Positions 7,046 to 13,822 of a DNA stretch of 13,822 nucleotides are shown here, one piece after another. The first letter of the stretch is position 1; every line of letters begins with the position of its first letter. A model generated the notes under the pieces. That model saw nothing but the letters and a program-made list of their open reading frames with translations. It was not told the origin of the DNA and did not search any database. The position numbers were made by a program, and so were the translations under genes. Source of the stretch: Chrysochromulina parva (taxonomy: Eukaryota > Haptophyta > Prymnesiales > Chrysochromulinaceae); the NCBI GenBank assembly GCA_002887195.1, contig PJAB01001538.1:1-13822 (forward strand), written 5' to 3'.

Positions 7046-9247
7046 ATGGCCCTTCGCTGTTGGGACGAGCACGTGCTCGCTGTTCCGCGGCCGGCAAATA
7101 TAGTGCTTTGGGCCATGCTTTTTATCAAGGTCAACCGCTGCAACAGCTTGCCCTCGCCACTAGTGCCAGAGACTATTATTCAAGCCTACGCACGAGAGGT
7201 CTATGGCACTGGAGGTGCTATGCCGGATTTCAGCACTAAGCAATTTCTATATTCGGACCAAGCGCTGAATCATTCATATGCCAAAGCCTACGTCCGTTGG
7301 ATGTTTCCGAATCTGAGCACATGCTTTGTATTCACTGCACTTGGCGATAGATCATGTCGTAGGACAATGTGGCCCGAATGGTATCCCAATAGGGGCGTGA
7401 TCTGGGCAGATAATGAGGGGGTGCTACTTTACAACCCAAGCTTCCGTGGAGATGCAAGCCGCAATAATTGGAACTTTGCCGAAGATAACACATGGGTGGA
7501 GGTGACGAGATGGAAAGCTGGCTGCCGACTACCGTATTGGAAGCAATGTGAAGGGTTGAGTGCCGTGTTTACGTTTGGCAATAGAAGCCGTGCCAAGGTT
7601 ACATATGGATGCTGGTTTTTCATCGCTGGTGGGACGGGAATTTTTGTGAACACCGGCCGCAGCAAACGCTTCAGTAATCGCACTGATGCAGCTCGCTTCT
7701 TCAATGCAGAGTCGTACCGCTCTCGAGACGACTCAATGTGGTGTTCTGCTGCACTTGCTCAAGGTTACGACTCCTTTCAACTTAGCGTCGACCAAGCCGA
7801 GTATGTTGGGCACGAATCAGGCAAGAGGCGTGATTTTGTGGAGCTCATTATTTGCTCCGGTGCTTGTGCTACTCAAGAGCTGTGCGGTGTGTGCCCGCCG
7901 TTGGAGTTGCGCTCGGGGTCCTCCGCCGATCTCCCTTGCGAGTGCAGCGAGGCTGGTGGGATGCTCAACTGCAAGTCGCATGCGACAGCGCCACCATGTG
8001 ATGCCGCTCACAAGCCAGTGATGCCGCTCACTTCGGCTACTGCTCTTGCCATTCGTCATCTTGCCCTTTATCAGCAGGAGCTGAAGCTATTCCGAGACGA
8101 ATTCAGCTCAAGGTCGCTACCTCCTATTAAGTGGTTTATGTTCGGTATGGGCCGCCGTCAGAAGCTTGTCTACCGGTCGGGTGAGCTTGTTGACGCAATA
8201 AATGGCACCATCATTCAAAGATGGACCGTAATCAGTGCGGTGATAAACCCACCACATTTCGAAGTGGTGCTCATCGTGGAGGATGGCTACGAAGTGCGCG
8301 TGTATGAGAACGAGACGGCTGTTTGGATACACATATTGGACCATGAGAGAAGTACAGCGAAGGCTATTGCAGGCACAATGGTACCAGTTGTGCTCCCAAG
8401 CTTCAAAGGAATGTCTTATCCGGCTGTGAGGCGGGTGCTGCTACAGGAGACGCTGGTCAACATCATGCCAAACGGCGCACCTGTACCCAATCTGTTTGCC
8501 TATGCCACACCATGGTACCGCGATGGAGCCATGGTTGCCCTCGTTCTCAACGCGACAGGTAACTCGGATACAATTCGTGACTGGGTCGTTTCCCTTCGCG
8601 AGCTGTACGACCGCAACAATGGTGTTTCAGAGCCAGACAATCTCGGGCAGGTCCTTTACCTCATCTCGTTAGCGAGCAATAGCAGCCACCCGCTTGTGTC
8701 CAGAGCGTTGGCCGAGGCCGCCCGCCTGCGGCGCACGACCTTCACAGGTCCCTATATCACTGGAAAGACCGACTTCGCAGTGCATCCGGTCTATCAGACC
8801 GCCTGGCTCAAGTTTGGATCAACTGCACTCGGCATCATCGACGATTGGGGCTTGCCTGCGATCTCTGACGGCTACAAAGATATCTTTTGGATGCCCTTAT
8901 CAAATCAGCCAGAAAAGCCCACATCGAATCAGTCAGCAGGGCCCTCGTCTCGTTGCAACCATGCCCTGTGGCATGCGGATTTTCCATATCTGACATGGGC
9001 ATGCGATCACACGCACCACACCAAGCACGGGCCCATTTCAGATCAAGATTGGCCCTTGACGTTTGAGGCGTTCGGGTCTCGTGCGAATCATGTAAACGTT
9101 GGGCGGCGAGTCGATCAGCGGTATGCCTCTTTAAAAATTGTGGCACCGCACTCTTGGCATGCAGCGGAGGTGTTTCTATACTTGCATGCGTTGCGAGGTG
9201 CGTCAGAGGATCGCTATGGGACCGGTGCGAGACGGCACCGAGGCTGA
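7046..9247 (+). CDS. Two-domain protein: Cys-containing domain plus six-hairpin-glycosidase-like domain
   Basis: A frame of about 733 codons from the first ATG. The frame is open further upstream, but only from a non-ATG codon and across a probable splice acceptor at 7033. The N-terminal part (about residues 50-300) has conserved-looking motifs such as GCWFFIAGGTGIFVN and FVELIICSGAC and about 13 Cys, fitting a secreted or lumenal domain. I do not know its name. The C-terminal part (about 435-715) contains LVNIMPNGAPVPN, PWYRDGAMVA, YDRNNG, EPDNLGQVLYLISL and HPVYQTAWLKFG. From memory these resemble uncharacterised bacterial proteins of the (alpha/alpha)6 six-hairpin glycosidase fold found near polysaccharide genes. 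Activity and substrate are unknown. There is no strong N-terminal signal peptide; only IVLWAMLFIKV is hydrophobic. Base composition is visibly less GC-rich than in the neighbours. The last 16 or so residues may be spurious: GTGCGT at 9199 is a possible splice donor and the tail overlaps the chromodomain frame. Confidence 0.75.
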   Translation: MALRCWDEHVLAVPRPANIVLWAMLFIKVNRCNSLPSPLVPETIIQAYAREVYGTGGAMPDFSTKQFLYSDQALNHSYAKAYVRWMFPNLSTCFVFTALGDRSCRRTMWPEWYPNRGVIWADNEGVLLYNPSFRGDASRNNWNFAEDNTWVEVTRWKAGCRLPYWKQCEGLSAVFTFGNRSRAKVTYGCWFFIAGGTGIFVNTGRSKRFSNRTDAARFFNAESYRSRDDSMWCSAALAQGYDSFQLSVDQAEYVGHESGKRRDFVELIICSGACATQELCGVCPPLELRSGSSADLPCECSEAGGMLNCKSHATAPPCDAAHKPVMPLTSATALAIRHLALYQQELKLFRDEFSSRSLPPIKWFMFGMGRRQKLVYRSGELVDAINGTIIQRWTVISAVINPPHFEVVLIVEDGYEVRVYENETAVWIHILDHERSTAKAIAGTMVPVVLPSFKGMSYPAVRRVLLQETLVNIMPNGAPVPNLFAYATPWYRDGAMVALVLNATGNSDTIRDWVVSLRELYDRNNGVSEPDNLGQVLYLISLASNSSHPLVSRALAEAARLRRTTFTGPYITGKTDFAVHPVYQTAWLKFGSTALGIIDDWGLPAISDGYKDIFWMPLSNQPEKPTSNQSAGPSSRCNHALWHADFPYLTWACDHTHHTKHGPISDQDWPLTFEAFGSRANHVNVGRRVDQRYASLKIVAPHSWHAAEVFLYLHALRGASEDRYGTGARRHRG

Positions 9248-9590
9248 CGATGGTGGACGGTGGGCAGTGAGGGGCATTCGGGCCGTACGCAGGCATGAGG
9301 GGCGGCGAGGGCGACCGTTGGACGTCCTCGTGGAATGGGAAGGGGAAGACTCAGACGGGGATCTCTGGGAGGAGTCTTGGGTCAGCGTCACATACCTCAC
9401 CGCCGATTTGCGCGCCGAGGCGAGGAGGTTGGAAGCGGAGCTCTTTGGACCGCGTGCCACACAGGCCGGGCATACGAGCCGGCGGGCCAACCATCGGGAG
9501 GACGCGCGCCGGAGACAGGAGAGGGAGAGAGAGGCGCAACAGTGGCGCGCTCGGCTGCGCGATCGCGCACCTCCGCCTTCTAATGCATGA
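9216..9590 (+). CDS. Chromodomain-like fragment, probably retroelement-derived
   Basis: A frame of about 124 codons starts at the ATG at 9216; the frame is also open to 9138. Residues about 12-65 fit a chromodomain: WAVRGIRAVR, then GRRGRPLDVLVEWEGE (beta strands with the aromatic Trp), then an insertion and SWVSVTYLTADL. This resembles the C-terminal chromodomain of Ty3/gypsy chromovirus integrases, which read histone marks to direct insertion. The remainder is a basic Arg/Glu-rich helix. No integrase core, reverse transcriptase or LTR is visible in the window, so this would be a remnant or a domesticated piece. It overlaps the end of the upstream ORF in another frame and returns to high GC. 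It could instead be a 3' exon of that gene, but no acceptor was found. Confidence 0.45.
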   Translation: MGPVRDGTEADDGGRWAVRGIRAVRRHEGRRGRPLDVLVEWEGEDSDGDLWEESWVSVTYLTADLRAEARRLEAELFGPRATQAGHTSRRANHREDARRRQEREREAQQWRARLRDRAPPPSNA

Positions 9591-9717
9591 CCCTGCTCTT
9601 GAGCCGCGGGCGGGCGTTGACTGACGACTTTCGTTAGCTTCAACTCCCGACTGCTGAACACCGTACACGCCTTGTATGCCTGGGTACCCCCCTCGCCACG
9701 TGTACGCTGCCTGTGGG

Positions 9718-9749
9718 CATGTTTACTTACTTACATGTTTACTTACTTA
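9718..9749. repeat. 16-bp tandem duplication
   Basis: CATGTTTACTTACTTA occurs twice in direct succession (9718-9733 and 9734-9749), each copy ending in a TTAC/TTA dimer. Confidence 0.93.
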
Positions 9750-9770
9750 AGGCCCGTAAGCGTTGCGCTG

Positions 9771-9792
9771 ACGGTACATGTAGATGTACCGT
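9771..9792. repeat. Perfect hairpin, 9-bp arms and 4-nt loop
   Basis: ACGGTACAT (9771-9779) pairs with ATGTACCGT (9784-9792) around a GTAG loop. It lies in the 3' flank of the rightward frame. A role in transcript 3' ends or as a protein-binding palindrome is possible but unproven. Confidence 0.6.
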
Positions 9793-9915
9793 ACGTGACT
9801 CGAGGCTTTCTCGAGGCTCGAACAAGTGCAGTTCCTCTCTACGATCGCGCGTCGAGCGGAGCAGCGGTGCACTCAGCGCATGTTCGATGATGTTGCATCG
9901 CTACAAGCCGTAGGT

Positions 9916-9966
9916 GCTACAAGTACCATACGACTACCGGTATATTATGTATGTATAACTTGTAGC
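9916..9966. repeat. Inverted repeat with 9-bp arms and 33-nt spacer
   Basis: GCTACAAGT (9916-9924) and ACTTGTAGC (9958-9966) flank an A/T-richer spacer. Related CTACAAG copies occur at 9901 and near 10045. Confidence 0.55.
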
Positions 9967-10044
9967 GTCTGACGTCTATCGGTATCGACTGGTTGTTCTA
10001 AGAGGAGGACTCGTGCTATGTATATGAAGAGCCAATGCTACATC

Positions 10045-13000
10045 CTACAAGTAGTAGCCCACCTCGCGCGCTTCCATGCTCGCGTACGGGCCCCACAGAT
10101 CGCGCTGGCGCCGGAAGCGCTTGTAGCCCATGATGGCACCGACGGTGGCGGTACACATGGCAATCAAGCACACGAAGCGTCCGATGAAGATCGCGGTGAT
10201 GGCGTAGGCCGCATCGCAGCACACAGCGGTACGCGCGTCCTGGTAGATCGCGTGCACCGTGCCGCAGCGCACCGTCTGGCGCACGAGCGCCGCGTCCGCC
10301 GAGACGGCGGCGGCTTCTTGGGCCAGCTGATCGACCTGCGCTCGTGCCACGGGGAGTAGCTCGAGCGCCGCGAGCGCTGCGGTCGCGTCCGCTTGCGCGG
10401 CGGAGGTGGTCGTGTCGAGCGGGGTGAAGAACGAGCTGAAAGGATCGCCAGCCTCGCAGTTGGTCAACCACGCGATCACGTGCTCTTGCGCCACGTCCCA
10501 CCGAGTCCGAGGGACGCCTGAGGTGGCGGCGGCGCCAGCGGCGGTGCCAGCGGCGATGCCGGCGGCGTATTCAAAGCCTGCGGAGGCTTCCTGGCGAGCA
10601 AAGTTCGTGAGCACGCGGGAGGCGAGCGTGGGTATGTGGCCACACACATCCTGGAGCACGATTGATGCCGGGAGCTCGATCGAGGCGCCGACGAGAATGT
10701 ACCAGGGCAGGAGGACGAGGAGCAGCTGGCCAGCATGGAGCGAGGGGCGACCCCATCGCGCGCAGCACGAGAGGAAAGCGCAGCCCGAAAGCGCCGCCGG
10801 CACGTAGAAGCTGTACACATACGACTTCCAGGAGTTGGGCGACATGTCGAGGAAGTCATCCATGTACCCGTCGCCCTCGAGCCCGAGCAGCGCGAGCTCG
10901 AGGAGGTCGAGCTCCGCCGTGGTGCGCGTGTGCTCGGCGAGCACGGCGGAGGTCGCCTGCGCGACGAGTGACGGCACTGCAGCGAGCATTTGGTACAGAG
11001 AGGTCCCTCCCTCGAGCAGCGAGGCGGGCGGCGAGGGGAGCGCATCCAACTCGGCCTCGTACGCGACGATCAAGGGGCGTGAGGCGCCCCAGGCCGGCAT
11101 CTCGCCCAGGCGTGCGCGCAGCGTGGCCCAAGCGCTCGAGAGGGCACCCACAGGAGGGACCACCTGCAGGCCTTCGAGAGTCCTCTCGAGACCCTCGATG
11201 TAAGAAGTCACGTTGGGCAGTCCCACCGTGCTATTGGCGACGAAGCCGCCGCCGGTGCTATTGACGACGTTGCCGTCGTCATCGAGGGCGGCCACGGCCA
11301 CAAAGTCGTTCCGCTGCCCGATGGAGGCATAGAGGGCCTCGAGCTGCGCGACGAGCGGCATCGTCGGCGGCACCTCCGCCAGAGAGGCGTCGACTACCTC
11401 GAGCCGGGCGCGCAGCTCGGTGTCGTCAGGCTTGGCGTCGACGGTATCGATGAGCGCGAGGACATCCAGCTGGAGGCTGTCGAAGAAGGCGGCGACGGCC
11501 GGGTCGCCGCTGCCCGTGCCGAAGCGGTGGTATGCATTGATCTTCGTCAGTCCTTCCGTCAGTCGCGTCGGAAGGGTCGACCGGTGCGCCACAAGCAAGC
11601 CGAGGGACGCTTTGAGTGGGCCGGTGGGCGGGAGAGAGCCGAGGGCGGCAGAGAGGGCGCGCGTGGCGTTCACCATCTGCACGTGCACGGCCGAGAGCGT
11701 TCGCGTCGTCTCGAGCGCAAGCAGTCCCGTCGTGAGCGCTGCCGCCGAGGGCATCGCCGTGATGGCCGCGTTGATGACGTACACGCCAGCCGTGTACGTG
11801 GCGAGGGCGGGCAGCGCGCCTATAGCGCCGTCGAGGCCGATAATCGACTGGTTGAGGTGCACGGGGTCGGGCAGCGCGCGCAGCGCCGCGGAGAGCAAGC
11901 CGAGGCGGCGCACGAGCGTAACAGCCGCCGGCTCGAGGCGCACGAGCGTTGCATTGAGCGCGAGCAGCGTGTTGATGAGCGTGCCGACGCAGTCGAGCGG
12001 CTCCACCGCCGCCTGCTGCCTCTCAAGCTCAGGCAGGATGCCGATCGTATTGGCGGCGAGGAGCGAGTTTGCCGCCGCCTGGGTCGCGAGGATGGACACC
12101 TCGATCGTGCGCGGATTCCATTGGGCGAGCACCTCCTTGAGCGCCACATACTCCGCGACTCTTGACGGCAGGTTGGGCAAGGCATGCAGCTCTATCTCGA
12201 TGGCCTGGAGCTCGGTCGCCGTTTGGACGAGCGGCGGTACCGCCTTGAGCATCGCGCCCAGGTTCTCGAGCAACTCGAGAGGACGCGCCGGCTCGAGCGC
12301 CAACAGCGCCGCCCGCAGCTGCTGCAGCTGGGCCTCTAGGAGCTCGCATTCGGTCAGCTCGCATCTCCCGCAGCCCGAGGCGTCGCACGCCGAGTAGTCG
12401 CAAAAGAGGCGATCGGACGGGCACGAACCGTCGGGATGGCAGGCGACGCCCCAATACTGCGCGTCGATGTTCGAGCAGATGTGGTGCCCCGACCACGGGC
12501 CATCATTGTCCTCCGTCTGGAGCTCATGAACGCGGCCGAGGCGATGCTGTAGCAGCGTCATGTTGGGCATCGAGCGCACCGACTCGTTGACGGCGACGAG
12601 CTGTGCAGCAATGGAGGTGGGCACACCGCTCATGTTGAGCACGCTTGCGTTGAGCGCGTCCAGCCGGCCGCCCAGCCTCGGCAGAGAGGGCAGCCCTGCC
12701 AGACGGCTGCGCAGCATGAGCAACCACGCGATGACGGGCGGGATCAACGCGGGATAGGACTCGTGAGGCCTGCGCAGCTCGGCAAAGAGGGCGTCGGTCA
12801 TGGCCAGCGGCGGGAAAAGGTAGGTCGCACTGCCGAGTGCGCCCAGCGCGTCTTCCAGCGCCGTCCCGTTGGGCAGCGTGCCCAGCACCGTCGCCGCACA
12901 CCCGAGGCTCTGATTCAACAGCACCGTGTCCACTTGAGCCTCCACGAGCGCTTCCCACGCGTTCAGCTCGGCGGTGATGATGAGGGCGGAGCCGAGGAGG

Positions 13001-13632
13001 GCCCGCCCCGTGGCGAACGCCGAAATGAAGAGCGCCTCGGCGCGAGAGCCCGCGCTCAAGAACGACTCCAACGCCGCGTCAAACGACGCGTTGGTGATCA
13101 GGGTGATGATGTATGACATGAAGATCATCACGGCGCACGAGATGGCGGTGACGCACATGTTGGTGCCGACCTGGCGAGGCGTGTAGCCCTTGACCGTCGG
13201 GAACGGCTCGCCGCACAGCCCGAGCCAGTACCGCCGGTAGCAGAAGCAGCATAGCGTGATCTTCAGCACGATCCAACCGAATACTCCTGGCAGGGCGATC
13301 ATCATGATCGGCTCCACGTAGTTCGAGGTCTCCAGGTTGAAGAGGTATGGGTCCTCGTCGGCCGATCCCCATTTGAAAATGCCCGCGTCCGGCCGCGTGA
13401 CTGTCCTAAAGACGGACGTGTCATAGCTGCCATACGACGAGCATGTCGGCAGTCCAAACAAGTTGGGCAGCGTCGCGTTCGGACCGTTGCCCTGGAGGAG
13501 AAGGCGGTGGAAGGAGCGCGAGGAGTGGGGCACAAAGGAGGAGTTGCACGGCCTCGCCGACGCGGAGAATCGCACCGCGCTGCTCGTGAGGGCGGCGACC
13601 GCGGTCGGCTTTAGTAAAGCCAGTTCCCGCAT
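10045..13632 (-). CDS. Prominin/tweety-like five-transmembrane protein
   Basis: A single 1195-aa frame starts at an ATG and ends in a stop at 10045-10047. Five hydrophobic segments are seen at about residues 107-130, 155-180, 936-957, 968-990 and 1142-1166. That leaves an exposed N-terminus, a short Cys-rich cytoplasmic loop after TM1 (CCFCYRRYW...LCGE), a first extracellular loop of about 750 residues, a second of about 150, and a short basic tail (KRFRRQR...EVGYYL). This topology, the Cys-rich segment after TM1 and the two large loops match the prominin family, which organises membrane protrusions, and resemble tweety-like proteins; the assignment rests on topology, not on residue-level family motifs. 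It is longer than animal prominins (about 850 aa). The first loop has many N-glycosylation sequons, an eight-Cys cluster at residues 386-429 and a degenerate 20-residue repeat with regularly spaced prolines. The second loop has Cys residues near both ends (997, 1059, 1123, 1138, 1139). No introns are needed. An alternative is an alga-specific five-TM receptor-like family. Confidence 0.75.
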   Translation of the reverse strand: MRELALLKPTAVAALTSSAVRFSASARPCNSSFVPHSSRSFHRLLLQGNGPNATLPNLFGLPTCSSYGSYDTSVFRTVTRPDAGIFKWGSADEDPYLFNLETSNYVEPIMMIALPGVFGWIVLKITLCCFCYRRYWLGLCGEPFPTVKGYTPRQVGTNMCVTAISCAVMIFMSYIITLITNASFDAALESFLSAGSRAEALFISAFATGRALLGSALIITAELNAWEALVEAQVDTVLLNQSLGCAATVLGTLPNGTALEDALGALGSATYLFPPLAMTDALFAELRRPHESYPALIPPVIAWLLMLRSRLAGLPSLPRLGGRLDALNASVLNMSGVPTSIAAQLVAVNESVRSMPNMTLLQHRLGRVHELQTEDNDGPWSGHHICSNIDAQYWGVACHPDGSCPSDRLFCDYSACDASGCGRCELTECELLEAQLQQLRAALLALEPARPLELLENLGAMLKAVPPLVQTATELQAIEIELHALPNLPSRVAEYVALKEVLAQWNPRTIEVSILATQAAANSLLAANTIGILPELERQQAAVEPLDCVGTLINTLLALNATLVRLEPAAVTLVRRLGLLSAALRALPDPVHLNQSIIGLDGAIGALPALATYTAGVYVINAAITAMPSAAALTTGLLALETTRTLSAVHVQMVNATRALSAALGSLPPTGPLKASLGLLVAHRSTLPTRLTEGLTKINAYHRFGTGSGDPAVAAFFDSLQLDVLALIDTVDAKPDDTELRARLEVVDASLAEVPPTMPLVAQLEALYASIGQRNDFVAVAALDDDGNVVNSTGGGFVANSTVGLPNVTSYIEGLERTLEGLQVVPPVGALSSAWATLRARLGEMPAWGASRPLIVAYEAELDALPSPPASLLEGGTSLYQMLAAVPSLVAQATSAVLAEHTRTTAELDLLELALLGLEGDGYMDDFLDMSPNSWKSYVYSFYVPAALSGCAFLSCCARWGRPSLHAGQLLLVLLPWYILVGASIELPASIVLQDVCGHIPTLASRVLTNFARQEASAGFEYAAGIAAGTAAGAAATSGVPRTRWDVAQEHVIAWLTNCEAGDPFSSFFTPLDTTTSAAQADATAALAALELLPVARAQVDQLAQEAAAVSADAALVRQTVRCGTVHAIYQDARTAVCCDAAYAITAIFIGRFVCLIAMCTATVGAIMGYKRFRRQRDLWGPYASMEAREVGYYL
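10972..12873 (-). repeat. Degenerate 20-residue (60-bp) proline-phased repeats in the five-TM ectodomain
   Basis: At protein level, prolines in the pattern small-hydrophobic-Pro fall at residues 254/274/294/315, 448/466/486, 568/588/608/628/668/688 (one slot at 648 lacks Pro), 735/755 and 826/846/866/887. Most steps are exactly 20. Between prolines the units show L-x(3)-L-x(2)-L type spacing, which suggests one amphipathic helix per unit. DNA-level identity between units is low, so the repeats are old. Confidence 0.7.
12346..12477 (-). other. Eight-cysteine module in the first extracellular loop
   Basis: Residues 386-429 of the five-TM protein contain Cys at 386, 398, 404, 411, 416, 421, 424 and 429. 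The adjacent loop sequence is nearly Cys-free. The even number and tight spacing suggest a small disulfide-bonded domain of EGF-like size; the exact family is not recognised. Confidence 0.6.
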
Positions 13633-13822
13633 GCCTCACTCCATACCGGTAAAAAGACACCGGGGGGAGCCGGGACACACACGGGACACACGGGACACGC
13701 GCACGCACAAAGGCACACAGACGAATCTCACAACCAACCAAACCCACCAACAACACACACCCCGCACGTCAGCGCGACGACCGAAGCCGCGGCCGACTCA
13801 ACAGCCGCAAGCCCGAAGCCGA
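13633..13822. other. 5' flank of the five-TM gene with GGGACAC repeats
   Basis: GGGACACAC-type tandem copies (about 13672-13700) and C/A-rich sequence fill this stretch. It should hold the 5' UTR/promoter of the leftward gene. No TATA-like box or other gene was seen. Confidence 0.5.

Larger units (their letters stand above)
9591..10044. other. Convergent intergenic region (shared 3' flanks)
   Basis: This region lies between a rightward frame ending at 9590 and a leftward gene ending at 10045. It holds a 16-bp tandem duplication, two inverted repeats and an A/T-rich patch at about 9938-9965, which suits 3'-end processing signals. No canonical polyadenylation hexamer or gene was identified. 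Confidence 0.5.

Noticed and set aside
9591..10044. tRNA or small structured RNA in the convergent region
   Set aside because: Hairpins exist, but no cloverleaf, T-loop or A/B box arrangement was found.
11420..12397. 325-codon plus-strand frame inside the five-TM gene
   Set aside because: It is antisense to a coherent 1195-aa membrane protein and is Ser/Arg/Ala-rich without motifs.

Overview
The window looks like nuclear DNA from a GC-rich, photosynthetic eukaryote with a plastid of red-algal secondary origin. A haptophyte is my best guess and a pelagophyte or other stramenopile is possible. Three observations support this. A calcium-dependent protein kinase gene is split by three GT-AG introns. 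A predicted plastid-targeted protein has a signal peptide followed by a Phe at the expected cleavage site (AAA^FTAQ), as in red-lineage complex plastids. Coding regions are rich in Ala, Pro and Arg, and intergenic DNA is full of simple and higher-order repeats. There is no bacterial operon structure, CRISPR array, rRNA or convincing tRNA.

Layout. Positions 1-1478 (+) hold repeat-rich, low-complexity sequence with two tentative Ala-rich reading frames. Positions 1967-4672 (-) hold a four-exon CDPK-like gene whose exons join in frame to 711 codons. Positions 5134-6486 (-) encode a 450-aa, largely disordered and coiled-coil protein with a plastid-type N-terminus. Positions 6487-7045 form a divergent intergenic region with TATA-like boxes and TTGAC pentanucleotide arrays. 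Positions 7046-9247 (+) encode a visibly less GC-rich protein of about 733 aa: a Cys-containing N-terminal domain joined to a six-hairpin-glycosidase-like C-terminal domain. A chromodomain-like reading frame (9216-9590, +) overlaps its end and is probably a retroelement-derived remnant. A convergent intergenic region with two hairpins (9591-10044) separates it from a 1195-aa, five-transmembrane, prominin/tweety-like membrane protein (10045-13632, -).

The genes do not form one pathway. They look like independently transcribed eukaryotic genes. The strongest observations are: (i) the first CDPK intron contains a second, diverged copy of both of its own exon edges, and all three introns have introner-like flanks; (ii) the ectodomain of the five-TM protein carries a degenerate repeat with prolines spaced almost exactly 20 residues apart; (iii) the less GC-rich two-domain ORF abuts a chromodomain fragment; (iv) the plastid-type protein has spaced aromatic Trp motifs in a disordered tail.
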